Part shown: one piece after another, positions 1-5,777 of the stretch
Position numbering within the stretch: position 1 is the first letter of the stretch
How the letters are laid out: the number at the start of each line of letters is the position of its first letter
Assembly (NCBI GenBank): GCA_030600865.1
Contig: JAUVUS010000024.1
Span: forward strand, 1 to 12,347
Length of the DNA stretch: 12,347 nt
Direction: 5' to 3'
Source of the DNA: Bacteroidales bacterium
GTDB lineage: Bacteria > Bacteroidota > Bacteroidia > Bacteroidales > UBA12077
The notes under the pieces: generated by a model
The model's input: only the letters and a program-made list of their open reading frames with translations
Databases searched by the model: none
What the model was told of the DNA's origin: nothing
Made by a program: the position numbers and the translations under genes

Positions 1-596
1 CCATCAGGGAATACAGCAAATACAACATTCCCGTCATAATCTTTAACTACAAACAATGTGTCGGTTACAGGAGAATAAAAATTCGGATCATCAAGATTAA
101 TTTGCGTAGCGGAAGCATTATTAGTGATAGTTAAAATGTTATCTATCAAATCTAAATCCTGAATTTCATTCAAAGAATCAGCATCTGCATCATCTTTATT
201 GGCTACATCATTTGCATACAAGGCATAAGGAACCGATAAAAGCTGAACCACACCCAATTCAGTATAGCTGCTTCCTCCTGTTTCATCAATTTCAATTTTT
301 AAAAATTTATCTCCTGATTCCCAGCTAAGGGAACTCAAATCTCCTGAAACAATACCAATTTCTATATTAACAATTCCATAGGCATTTGTAGTTTCTGAAT
401 GATTTTCAGAGAATAAAACAGAGCCTGTAGTACTACCATCCAGAATACTAATTCTGAGACTAATATCCTGATTAATTAATAATTCGCCTGTATTATCACG
501 AATTACAGCCTGATAGTTAAATGCATCGGGAGATTGTGCGAAAAATTGGATTGGTAAAACAAAAAGAACTAAAATACTAAGTAAAATTTTTTTCAT
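1..596 (-). CDS. Secreted surface/tail-fibre-like protein, N-terminal part (cut by window edge)
   Basis: The reading frame starts at an ATG at 594-596 and runs leftward out of the window, so about 198 N-terminal residues are visible. It begins with a signal peptide: MKK, a hydrophobic stretch, then a likely cleavage after FFA before QSPD. A domain of about 130 residues follows, with the wording FNYQAVIRDNTGELL, then LSWESGDKFLKIEID and SVPYALYAND. I recognise this from many secreted Bacteroidota proteins of unknown function, often with fibre-like or peptidase S74-type C-termini. Next comes an Asp-rich stretch (DADADSLNEIQDL) and the segment LFVVKDYDGNVVFAVFPDG, which commonly precedes the C-terminal region in such proteins. 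It is transcribed divergently from the gene at 912. No TANNTTTG promoter word was found upstream. Exact function unknown; export to the cell surface is an inference. Confidence 0.85.
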   Translation of the reverse strand, partial: MKKILLSILVLFVLPIQFFAQSPDAFNYQAVIRDNTGELLINQDISLRISILDGSTTGSVLFSENHSETTNAYGIVNIEIGIVSGDLSSLSWESGDKFLKIEIDETGGSSYTELGVVQLLSVPYALYANDVANKDDADADSLNEIQDLDLIDNILTITNNASATQINLDDPNFYSPVTDTLFVVKDYDGNVVFAVFPD

Positions 597-911
597 AACA
601 GGAAATTTTTAATTAATTAACAAACGGCACTTGCTATTAAGCGGAGAGAGTAAGCCTGGTCGAATTTTCAAGTCAAGCTAACAGATTACATTTCAATTAT
701 TTAATTAAGTAAGTTATAACAATCCTTATTATAAGTCAACTTTTTACATATTATTTACACAAAAACAGTTTTAATTAGAACAATTTTAAATATTGACCGT
801 TAAAAGAAAAGATGTACGATTTTTGAATGAAAATTATAAATTTATAAGATATTGTTTTATTTAGTAACTTTGAAATAAATTCATATTCTAAGAAAACTCT
901 GAAATTTAAAA
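597..911. other. Divergent intergenic region, AT-rich
   Basis: These 315 bases separate two divergently transcribed genes for secreted proteins. The only site I can support is the TAACTTTG promoter word at 865-872 facing right. The half next to the leftward gene contains AT-rich runs and a short more GC-rich patch near 640-660, but no clear promoter, hairpin terminator, RNA gene or repeat. Confidence 0.5.
865..872 (+). promoter_or_regulatory. Bacteroidota-type -7 promoter element (TAACTTTG)
   Basis: TAACTTTG matches the Bacteroidota -7 consensus TANNTTTG and lies 39 bases before the ATG at 912, a normal leader length. No well-spaced -33 TTG element was found. The same eight bases occur before ribH at 8043-8050. 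Confidence 0.55.
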
Positions 912-1871
912 ATGAAAAACATTATTATTTTTACGCTACTTATCTTTTCTGTTGAGATTTTATTTGGTCAACTGCCAGGCGAAAAGAAATTGAAAGAAAA
1001 CATTTCTAAAAACCATATTCAAACTCAGGTTCAGTGGAACCATAAATATGAAAAAGGGAAACCTAAACGAAGTGGTTATAAAAATTACACAAAGAAATTT
1101 GATCATAATGGAAATGTAATTGAAGAAATATATTATAAGTCCGGGAATATTGATCAAAAATTAAATTACAAATACGATAATGACAAAAATAAAGTCGAGT
1201 ATGTAAACTATAAAGGTAATGAGTCTAAAGTAATGTTTAAACAAAATATTACTTACGATAATTCTGCTCGTAAAATTAAAGAGGACAGATATGATGGAAC
1301 AGATTATCAAATAATTAAATACAAATATAAAAATAATAAACTATCTGAAATACTTAGATCTGACACTTTAGGAAATATTGAGCACAAAAGAATATTCAAA
1401 TACAATAATAATATTTGCACAATTTCTATTTTTGATGGAGAATCAACTGAAATTGGAAAAATAATTAATACATTCGATGACAATGACAATATTATTGAAA
1501 GTATTGAATATAACCATAACGGAAAAATAAAAGAACAATATTTTTATAAATTTAATGCTGGTCTTTTAAGAGTAAAAACTAAAAATGTGCTTGGAAACTT
1601 CAGATATAAAGAAGAGTATAAGTACAACAGTAAAGGAAATTTAATTAAAGTTATAAAAGAAGAACCTAAAGGAAACATATTTGTAAATAATTTATATAAA
1701 TACGATTCAAAAGACAATTTAATTGAAGAAGAATGGTACGATAACCATCCGACAGAAAACTCCAAGAAAACTTATTTTTATAATGAAAAGAGTGTTTTAG
1801 AAAAGGTTGAAGTTTATTATGCCCTTTATCGATACCGAATTCTGTACAAGTATAAATATACTTACTATTAA
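912..1871 (+). CDS. Secreted YD-like repeat protein, function unknown
   Basis: 319 residues, starting with a signal peptide (MKNIIIFTLLIFSVEILFG, probable cleavage before QLPG). The rest is a string of diverged repeats of roughly 30-35 residues. Each carries a tyrosine-rich strand and a turn, for example FDHNGNVIEEIYY, YKYDNDKNKVEYVNYKGN, FDDNDNIIESIEYNHNGK, YKYNSKGNLIKVI and YKYDSKDNLIEEEWYD. The pattern resembles YD/RHS-type or MORN-like beta-repeats and suggests an elongated beta structure outside the cytoplasm. The gene is very rich in Lys, Asn, Tyr and Ile, and its DNA is more AT-rich than its neighbours, which may mean recent acquisition. A TAACTTTG promoter word sits just upstream. No catalytic motif, lipobox or C-terminal sorting domain is visible. 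No terminator follows; the stop codon is next to the target duplication of the 1880-2060 element. Confidence 0.8.
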   Translation: MKNIIIFTLLIFSVEILFGQLPGEKKLKENISKNHIQTQVQWNHKYEKGKPKRSGYKNYTKKFDHNGNVIEEIYYKSGNIDQKLNYKYDNDKNKVEYVNYKGNESKVMFKQNITYDNSARKIKEDRYDGTDYQIIKYKYKNNKLSEILRSDTLGNIEHKRIFKYNNNICTISIFDGESTEIGKIINTFDDNDNIIESIEYNHNGKIKEQYFYKFNAGLLRVKTKNVLGNFRYKEEYKYNSKGNLIKVIKEEPKGNIFVNNLYKYDSKDNLIEEEWYDNHPTENSKKTYFYNEKSVLEKVEVYYALYRYRILYKYKYTYY

Positions 1872-1879
1872 CGTTAGTT

Positions 1880-2060
1880 GGCTATAGTTTAATTTAGCGT
1901 GTAAAACTTAGTGCATTCTTAGTGTTCTTGCCTGCCCTGACTGCCGTCAGGCAGGTGGCAAGCAGGTTTGTGTCTTTGTGGCAATAAAAATTCAGCCACT
2001 AAGTCTCCAAGTCACGAAAAATCACAAACACACTTTCCAACGCTCATTTAAACTAGAGCC
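1880..2060. mobile_element. MITE-like palindromic element, 181 bp, non-coding
   Basis: The left end (from 1880) reads GGCTATAGTTTAA and the right end, read on the other strand from 2060, reads GGCTCTAGTTTAA. The match continues to a shared AGCGT, so 18 of the first 21 positions agree. Inside, GTGGC at 1978-1982 and GCCAC at 1995-1999 are inverted around a 12-base loop. The arms between ends and centre also remain roughly complementary once a 40-bp insertion at 1931-1970 is removed. The whole element would then be a fold-back of about 141 bp. It has no reading frame, so movement would need a transposase in trans. An 8-bp duplication and ends starting with GG resemble ISL3-family elements, but this assignment is an inference. 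Confidence 0.6.
1931..1970. repeat. GC-rich palindrome nested in the MITE-like element
   Basis: CCTGCC, a bulged C and TGAC pair with GTCAGGCAGG across a TGCC loop (1931-1955), followed by GGCAAGCAGG-type sequence to 1970. The patch is far more GC-rich than its surroundings. Removing it improves the symmetry of the host element. TTG occurs at 1928-1930 and at 1968-1970, which could be a 3-bp target duplication. Confidence 0.55.
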
Positions 2061-2068
2061 CGTTAGTT

Positions 2069-2188
2069 CTAAAAGTAACAGTTTACCATTCTGTTGACAC
2101 TTGTACTTTACAGTTCGCACTTGGCAGGTGGTAGCAGTGCAGTTATTTGGCAGTTGAAATTAGCAGGCAGATACCAGTTAACTTTGAA
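2069..2188. other. Degenerate repeat-like intergenic DNA rich in GCAG/CAGTT words
   Basis: CAG words begin at 2125, 2135, 2140, 2151, 2164, 2168 and 2175, several as GGCAG or CAGTT. This looks like a decayed short-repeat array, but the spacing is irregular and no unit can be defined. No open reading frame of interest or RNA gene was seen. Confidence 0.3.
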
Positions 2189-2230
2189 CCGCAAACCGAA
2201 AACCGCAAACCGCAAACCGTAAACCGTAAA
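2189..2230. repeat. Heptamer tandem array, six units of CCG(C/A/T)AAA
   Basis: Six consecutive 7-bp units: CCGCAAA, CCGAAAA, CCGCAAA, CCGCAAA, CCGTAAA, CCGTAAA. The array ends three bases before the stop codon of the leftward FKBP gene. Unit variation is limited to the fourth base. Confidence 0.85.
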
Positions 2231-2233
2231 CCA

Positions 2234-3145
2234 TTAATCATACTTATTTAAATCTAAGTCTTTTTCTCTTGAACCCGGAATTACCTCAAGAAGTTCCACT
2301 TCAAATAAGGTAGATGTATAAGGTGGAATAATTCCTGTTGATGAACCTGTTTCGCCAAATCCAATTTGAGATGGAATAATAAATAGCGCTCTTTCTCCTT
2401 CAATCATTCTGCCAATAGCTTCTTCCATTCCTTCAATAACCTGCCATTTTCTGCCATATACAAATTGGAAAGGAGAATTTCTTCTTTTTGTTGAGTCGAA
2501 GAATTTACCATTCAAAAATTTGCCCTCATAATGCACTGTTACAGTATCGCCAATAAAAACTTTCTCGCCATTTCCTTCTTCTAATGTAATATGATAAAGA
2601 CCTGATTCTGTTGCTTTAATATCAACTTTTTGCTGATCGATATATTGTCTTAAAATAACTTTTTCATAATCACCAAAATCTTCAATCCAATGCAAGAATG
2701 CTTCTTTCTCCATAAAAAATTCTTCTTCTGTTTGGATATCAATCACATCAATATCAACGATCATAGGATCTTCTTTCTGGATAAAAGCAGGAAGCGTAGT
2801 TTCTAATGTTTTTGTAAAAAAATCATTTGCAGAAATAATAAACGATGCCATTTCATCTTCGGCTAACATTAAAAAGCATTCATCAATAGCACCCACGAAT
2901 GTAGGTTCTGTAATTTGAAGTTTTCTCCGCCCTTCGAAAAATACTGAATCGCCAATGGTCTGATATGATATATCGACAGTCATATAATTGCCAGGCTTAG
3001 CTTTTTCTGTACTTTCACCAAACTTTATAAGCTTATAATATATTCCTGATTTTGTTTTATTGTAACCTGGATATTTAGAAAAATAGTTACAAGAATTTAA
3101 CGTCAAAGCAATAATAATAAATACTAAGTAGGTTCTTTTAATCAT
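2234..3145 (-). CDS. FKBP-type peptidyl-prolyl isomerase lipoprotein with two FKBP-like domains
   Basis: 303 residues. The N-terminus is a lipoprotein signal with lipobox LNSC (Cys19), so the mature protein should be membrane-anchored outside the cytoplasm. Residues about 32-138 have the outline of an FKBP fold (SGIYYKLIKFGE, then a VGAIDECFLMLAEDE loop and a closing strand DIDVIDI) but lack recognisable active-site residues. Residues about 180-288 are a clear FKBP domain: YEGKFLNGKFFDST, VIEGMEEAIGRMIEGE and IPPYTSTLFEVELLEV. Phe216-Asp217 fit the active-site FD pair; the usual AYG tyrosine is Phe263 in IGFGE. A short charged tail ends the protein. It is last in an operon, 12 bases after the GldI-like gene. 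It probably helps fold exported proteins; the substrate is unknown. Confidence 0.88.
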   Translation of the reverse strand: MIKRTYLVFIIIALTLNSCNYFSKYPGYNKTKSGIYYKLIKFGESTEKAKPGNYMTVDISYQTIGDSVFFEGRRKLQITEPTFVGAIDECFLMLAEDEMASFIISANDFFTKTLETTLPAFIQKEDPMIVDIDVIDIQTEEEFFMEKEAFLHWIEDFGDYEKVILRQYIDQQKVDIKATESGLYHITLEEGNGEKVFIGDTVTVHYEGKFLNGKFFDSTKRRNSPFQFVYGRKWQVIEGMEEAIGRMIEGERALFIIPSQIGFGETGSSTGIIPPYTSTLFEVELLEVIPGSREKDLDLNKYD

Positions 3146-3157
3146 TGGTTTAAATAT

Positions 3158-3706
3158 TTATTTTTCAATTTTTAATATCTCAATATCGTAAATAATAGTT
3201 GCACGAGCCGGAATTCTATCTTCATCGCCAATTAATCCATGAGCTAAATGTGGTGGTAAAATAAATCTTGCCTTACTCCCTGATTTTAACATCAACACCC
3301 CTTCTTCCAATCCTGATTCTACTCCTCCTTTACCAACAATAAAACTCTTTGCATTCAACTCTTCAGACGAATAACAAAGTGTCCCATTTAATAACCAAAC
3401 CTCATAATTAAAAGTAATAAAATCTCCCTTTTTAATATCAGAACCGGAGCCATTTTCATAAATCATATACCAAAGGCCTGATTCTGTATGCTCCATCTTC
3501 CAACCTCTTCTATCAACATAACTTTTAATTAACTCGGCATCCTTATCGACAAGCAATTTATTGACCTCTTCCAGCGACTCCTTAGAATGTTTTATTACCG
3601 TCCTGTTCTCCGTCTTCTTTTCCTTATTACAAGAAAAGAAAATTATAATAAAGATCAAAATAATACTTCTCTTTATAAATTGCTTACATACCATCCTTAA
3701 GCTCAT
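3158..3706 (-). CDS. gldI: GldI-like FKBP lipoprotein
   Basis: 182 residues from the ATG at 3706, or 178 from an in-frame ATG at 3694; both overlap the end of the upstream nrnA-like gene. A lipoprotein signal ends at FFSC (Cys26). A charged helical stretch (about 38-66) leads into one FKBP domain (about 75-180). The wording YEVWLLNGTLCYSSEEL, GGVESGLEEGVLMLKSGSKARFILP and GDEDRIPARATIIYDIEIL fits the gliding-motility-associated GldI family better than generic FkpA. As in GldI, the normal FKBP active-site FD is lost (CYSS here), so isomerase activity may be weak. GldI is needed for gliding in Flavobacterium, but homologues occur in non-gliding Bacteroidota, so the motility role is not established here. 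The gene is translationally linked to nrnA and followed by a second FKBP gene. Confidence 0.82.
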   Translation of the reverse strand: MSLRMVCKQFIKRSIILIFIIIFFSCNKEKKTENRTVIKHSKESLEEVNKLLVDKDAELIKSYVDRRGWKMEHTESGLWYMIYENGSGSDIKKGDFITFNYEVWLLNGTLCYSSEELNAKSFIVGKGGVESGLEEGVLMLKSGSKARFILPPHLAHGLIGDEDRIPARATIIYDIEILKIEK

Positions 3707-4712
3707 TTATATATTTTGGCAACAATTCTCTAAACTTTTTTAATGTATCCTCATACGAATCATTAGAATAACCTCCTGAAGCATTTTTATGCCCACCTCC
3801 ATTAAAATGATCTTCGGCAAATTTGTTTGCCGGAAACTCTCCTTTTGATCTGAATGAAATTTTTACCTGTTTATCTTTCTCAATAAAAATAGCTGTAAAT
3901 CGAATGCCTTTTATAGAAAGAGGATAATTTACAAATCCTTCGGAATCGCCAGGAGCAAAATTGAAATCTTTTAATTCCTTTTTTGTTATTGCAATAAATG
4001 CGGTATGATATTCAGGAAATATTTCCATTTTTTTGTTCAGGCAGTAACCTAACAAACGCATACGATCAGAGGAATAGTTATCATAAATATTCCCGTGAAT
4101 CTTGTCTTTGTTAATTCCTAAATCAATTAATTTTGAGACAACAATATATGTATACGGATTAGATGAATTGTAATTAAACGACCCTGTATCGGTCATTATT
4201 CCAGTATATAAGCATTCTGCTATTACATTGTCAATTAGGTCTAAATCGCCCAGACTTTCAATTACATGATAAATCATTTCAGCTGTTGAACTATATTGAG
4301 TGTCTGAAATAACTATATCGGCAAAATCTTCCGGTTCAGGATGATGATCTATAAGCACCTTTTTACCCGGCGCTTCCGCTAAATATTTTTCCAAACCTTC
4401 AGTTCTGGCAGGATCGTTGAAATCAAGTGCAAATATTGCATCAGCTTCTTTTATCGCATTTAGTACAGTGCCACTATTCCGTTTATAAACAATAACTTTA
4501 TCATTTCCTGGCAACCAATGCAAAAAATCCGGATAATCGTTAGGTGTTATTATTATAGGCTCCTTGCCTTTTTTTACCAGGTAATGATAAAAAGCAAGAG
4601 AAGAACCCATAGCATCGCCATCAGGATTATAATGTGTAATAATTAATGGTTTTTGAGTATGAACAATTAAGTCTTTTAACTCATTTATATTTTTTTCTGA
4701 GATTGATTTCAA
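3684..4712 (-). CDS. nrnA: DHH-family phosphoesterase, NrnA-like (nanoRNase / pAp phosphatase)
   Basis: 342 residues, the usual NrnA length. The expected metal-binding motifs appear in order: His27 with NPDGDAMGS (29-37), Asp97 in ALDFND, the DHH triad at 122-124 and Asp175 in TDTGSF. The C-terminal DHHA1 substrate-binding domain ends with GGGHKNASGG (305-314). Family members remove nucleotides from 2-5-mer RNAs and/or dephosphorylate 3'-phosphoadenosine 5'-phosphate in the cytoplasm; which activity dominates here cannot be told. The start codon is TTG at 4710-4712. The upstream frame closes at 4725-4727 with no ATG, and the first internal ATG is within the catalytic motif, so it is too late. 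A TATCTTTG promoter word lies about 35 bases upstream. First gene of the operon with the two FKBP lipoproteins, diverging from ndk. Confidence 0.92.
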   Translation of the reverse strand: MKSISEKNINELKDLIVHTQKPLIITHYNPDGDAMGSSLAFYHYLVKKGKEPIIITPNDYPDFLHWLPGNDKVIVYKRNSGTVLNAIKEADAIFALDFNDPARTEGLEKYLAEAPGKKVLIDHHPEPEDFADIVISDTQYSSTAEMIYHVIESLGDLDLIDNVIAECLYTGIMTDTGSFNYNSSNPYTYIVVSKLIDLGINKDKIHGNIYDNYSSDRMRLLGYCLNKKMEIFPEYHTAFIAITKKELKDFNFAPGDSEGFVNYPLSIKGIRFTAIFIEKDKQVKISFRSKGEFPANKFAEDHFNGGGHKNASGGYSNDSYEDTLKKFRELLPKYINELKDGM

Positions 4713-4747
4713 TATAATTATATCTTAAATTATGATTTCTAAAAAAT

Positions 4748-4755
4748 CAAAGATA
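4748..4755 (-). promoter_or_regulatory. -7 promoter element for the nrnA-gldI-FKBP operon
   Basis: On the minus strand these bases read TATCTTTG, an exact TANNTTTG match. The distance to the TTG start at 4712 is 35 bases. No correctly spaced -33 element was found. Confidence 0.5.
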
Positions 4756-4872
4756 AAATAATCCGTTCAGAATTTAAGTTAATACAAAAAAATTTATAAT
4801 TTAGTCTAATAGTTCTATCATTATTAAAATGGATAAATAAGATTAATCAAATATTAATAACAAAGAAAAACT

Positions 4873-4950
4873 GGAAAAATGGAAGAAAGGAATGTTGTAG
4901 TGACGTTTTGCTAATCATCCAATATTCCATCATTCCAGTCATCCATACTA
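4873..4950. repeat. Octamer-phased inverted repeat (GGAA / CCAnnnTT), copy 1
   Basis: Left arm: GG recurs at 4873, 4881 and 4889 (GGAAAAAT, GGAAGAAA, GGAATGTT). Right arm: CC recurs at 4919, 4927, 4935 and 4943 (CCAATATT, CCATCATT, CCAGTCAT, CCATACTA). Both arms have a strict 8-bp period and are imperfectly complementary around a 22-base centre (4897-4918). It lies in the nrnA/ndk divergent gap, upstream of the ndk promoter word. The rest of the gap (4756-4872) is plain AT-rich DNA. Confidence 0.75.
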
Positions 4951-4969
4951 AAATATAACAAATTAATAA

Positions 4970-4977
4970 TAGTTTTG
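4970..4977 (+). promoter_or_regulatory. -7 promoter element for ndk
   Basis: TAGTTTTG matches TANNTTTG. Transcription would begin around 4984, leaving almost no leader for an ATG at 4991 but a normal leader of about 40 bases for the ATG at 5024. Confidence 0.5.
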
Positions 4978-5023
4978 TGTGTTCCATTAAATGTTGGAGT
5001 ACCAATCAATAAAACCTTATATT

Positions 5024-5443
5024 ATGCCTTTAGGATATACATTCGCAATGATTAAGCCGTCGGCTTGCAGGAAAAATCATGTTGGACCAATTTTAGCCAT
5101 GATTAACCAGGCTGATTTCAGGATTTCAGCCATTAGATCCAAACAATTGACAAAAGAAGAAGCGGAACGGTTTTATGAAATGCACAGGGGAAAAGAATTT
5201 TATGACAGTCTGTGTGAATTTATGAGCTCAGGATCAATTATAGCTTTATTGCTGGAAAAGGAAAATGCTATTGAAGATTTTCGTAAATTAATTGGCAATA
5301 CAAATCCAAGTATGGCCGAAGAAGGAACTATTCGAAAACGGTTCGCTGAATCGCTACAAAAAAATGCTATTCATGGAGCAGATTCTCCTGAAAATGCAAA
5401 ACGCGAAGCCGATTTCTTTTTTAATCAAAGGGAACGATATTGA
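5024..5443 (+). CDS. ndk: Nucleoside diphosphate kinase
   Basis: 139 residues from the preferred ATG at 5024; an in-frame ATG at 4991 would add 11 residues (MLEYQSIKPYI). The shorter form is preferred because 139 residues is the common family length, homologues begin just before TFAMIKP, and the TAGTTTTG promoter word at 4970-4977 would put the transcript start about 7 bases before 4991. The enzyme transfers the gamma phosphate from ATP to other (d)NDPs through a phosphohistidine. The catalytic His117 is in NAIHGADS; Lys11 is in MIKPSA, where KPDA is more usual; FRKLIGNTNP and EEGTIRKRFAES are the standard nucleotide-binding stretches. Diverges from the nrnA operon and converges on the dciA-like gene, with a 32-base gap after its stop. 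Confidence 0.95.
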   Translation: MPLGYTFAMIKPSACRKNHVGPILAMINQADFRISAIRSKQLTKEEAERFYEMHRGKEFYDSLCEFMSSGSIIALLLEKENAIEDFRKLIGNTNPSMAEEGTIRKRFAESLQKNAIHGADSPENAKREADFFFNQRERY

Positions 5444-5445
5444 AA

Positions 5446-5473
5446 TAGTTTCTAGTTTCTAGTTTTGAGTTTT
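5446..5473. repeat. Heptamer tandem array, four units (TAGTTTC)
   Basis: TAGTTTC, TAGTTTC, TAGTTTT and GAGTTTT follow one another without gaps. They fill nearly the whole 32-base space between the converging stop codons of ndk and the dciA-like gene. No hairpin terminator is present. Confidence 0.7.
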
Positions 5474-5475
5474 GA

Positions 5476-5766
5476 TTATTTCAAAATAATTTCATCAATA
5501 ATTTCTTCGCCGGCTTTATCGTTTAAAGCTTTTTTCAATCCTTCACGTAGCATGAAAAGTTCATTGCGAATTACCGACGAATTTAATTTAACAAATAATT
5601 TGCGGTTTTTTATATAAATATTATTTGTAGACCGGGCAATGTTTTTTCCAACAACTTCTTCCCATGATTTTATTAACTTAACTTCTTTAAGCTTATCATC
5701 AATTTTAAAAGCTTTTAAATATTCTTTAACAACTTCATCTATTTTCTGAGTGTTTTTTTTCCTCAT
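5476..5766 (-). CDS. DUF721 / DciA-like protein
   Basis: 96 residues, a single small DUF721-type domain: KAFKIDDKLKEVKLIKSWEEVVGKNIARST, then IYIKNRKLFVKLNSSVIRNELFMLREGLKKALN. The pattern of a conserved Trp in a W-x-x-VVG motif followed by a beta strand (LFVKLNSS) and a helix carrying R-x-EL is typical of the family. In other bacteria DUF721 proteins act as DciA, which loads the replicative helicase DnaB in species lacking DnaC/DnaI. This is the short form common in Bacteroidota, and a loading role here is inferred from the family. It follows recF by 11 bases and is surely co-transcribed, which fits a replication role. No signal peptide. Confidence 0.85.
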   Translation of the reverse strand: MRKKNTQKIDEVVKEYLKAFKIDDKLKEVKLIKSWEEVVGKNIARSTNNIYIKNRKLFVKLNSSVIRNELFMLREGLKKALNDKAGEEIIDEIILK

Positions 5767-5777
5767 ATTAAGTTCAA

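Larger units (their letters stand above)
1872..2068. repeat. 8-bp direct repeats (CGTTAGTT) flanking a MITE-like element
   Basis: CGTTAGTT occurs at 1872-1879 and again at 2061-2068. Each copy directly abuts the outer end of an inverted repeat, as expected for a target-site duplication. The left copy begins immediately after the TAA of the upstream gene. Confidence 0.65.

Noticed and set aside
960..1157. Open frames antisense to the YD-like repeat gene (also at 1307-1489 and 1544-1765)
   Set aside because: They lie wholly inside a convincing coding sequence, their translations are low-complexity hydrophobic shadows, and none has a promoter or recognisable domain.
1861..2070. Possible integron attC site, prompted by GTTAGTT at both ends and the inverted-repeat structure
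   Set aside because: GTTAGTT does not satisfy the GTTRRRY core, the left side lacks a proper RYYYAAC partner, the element is longer than normal attC sites, and no integrase or cassette array is visible. The direct orientation of the 8-bp repeats fits a target duplication better.
2179..2186. TAACTTTG on the plus strand, an exact -7 promoter word facing into the 3' end of the FKBP gene
   Set aside because: No plus-strand gene follows; it would only give antisense RNA. In such AT-rich DNA an isolated match is expected by chance.
2189..2230. Telomere-like or CRISPR-like repeat, suggested by CCGTAAA units
   Set aside because: The units are 7 bp with no spacers, the array is only 42 bp, it is in mid-chromosomal context beside housekeeping genes, and no cas genes are present.
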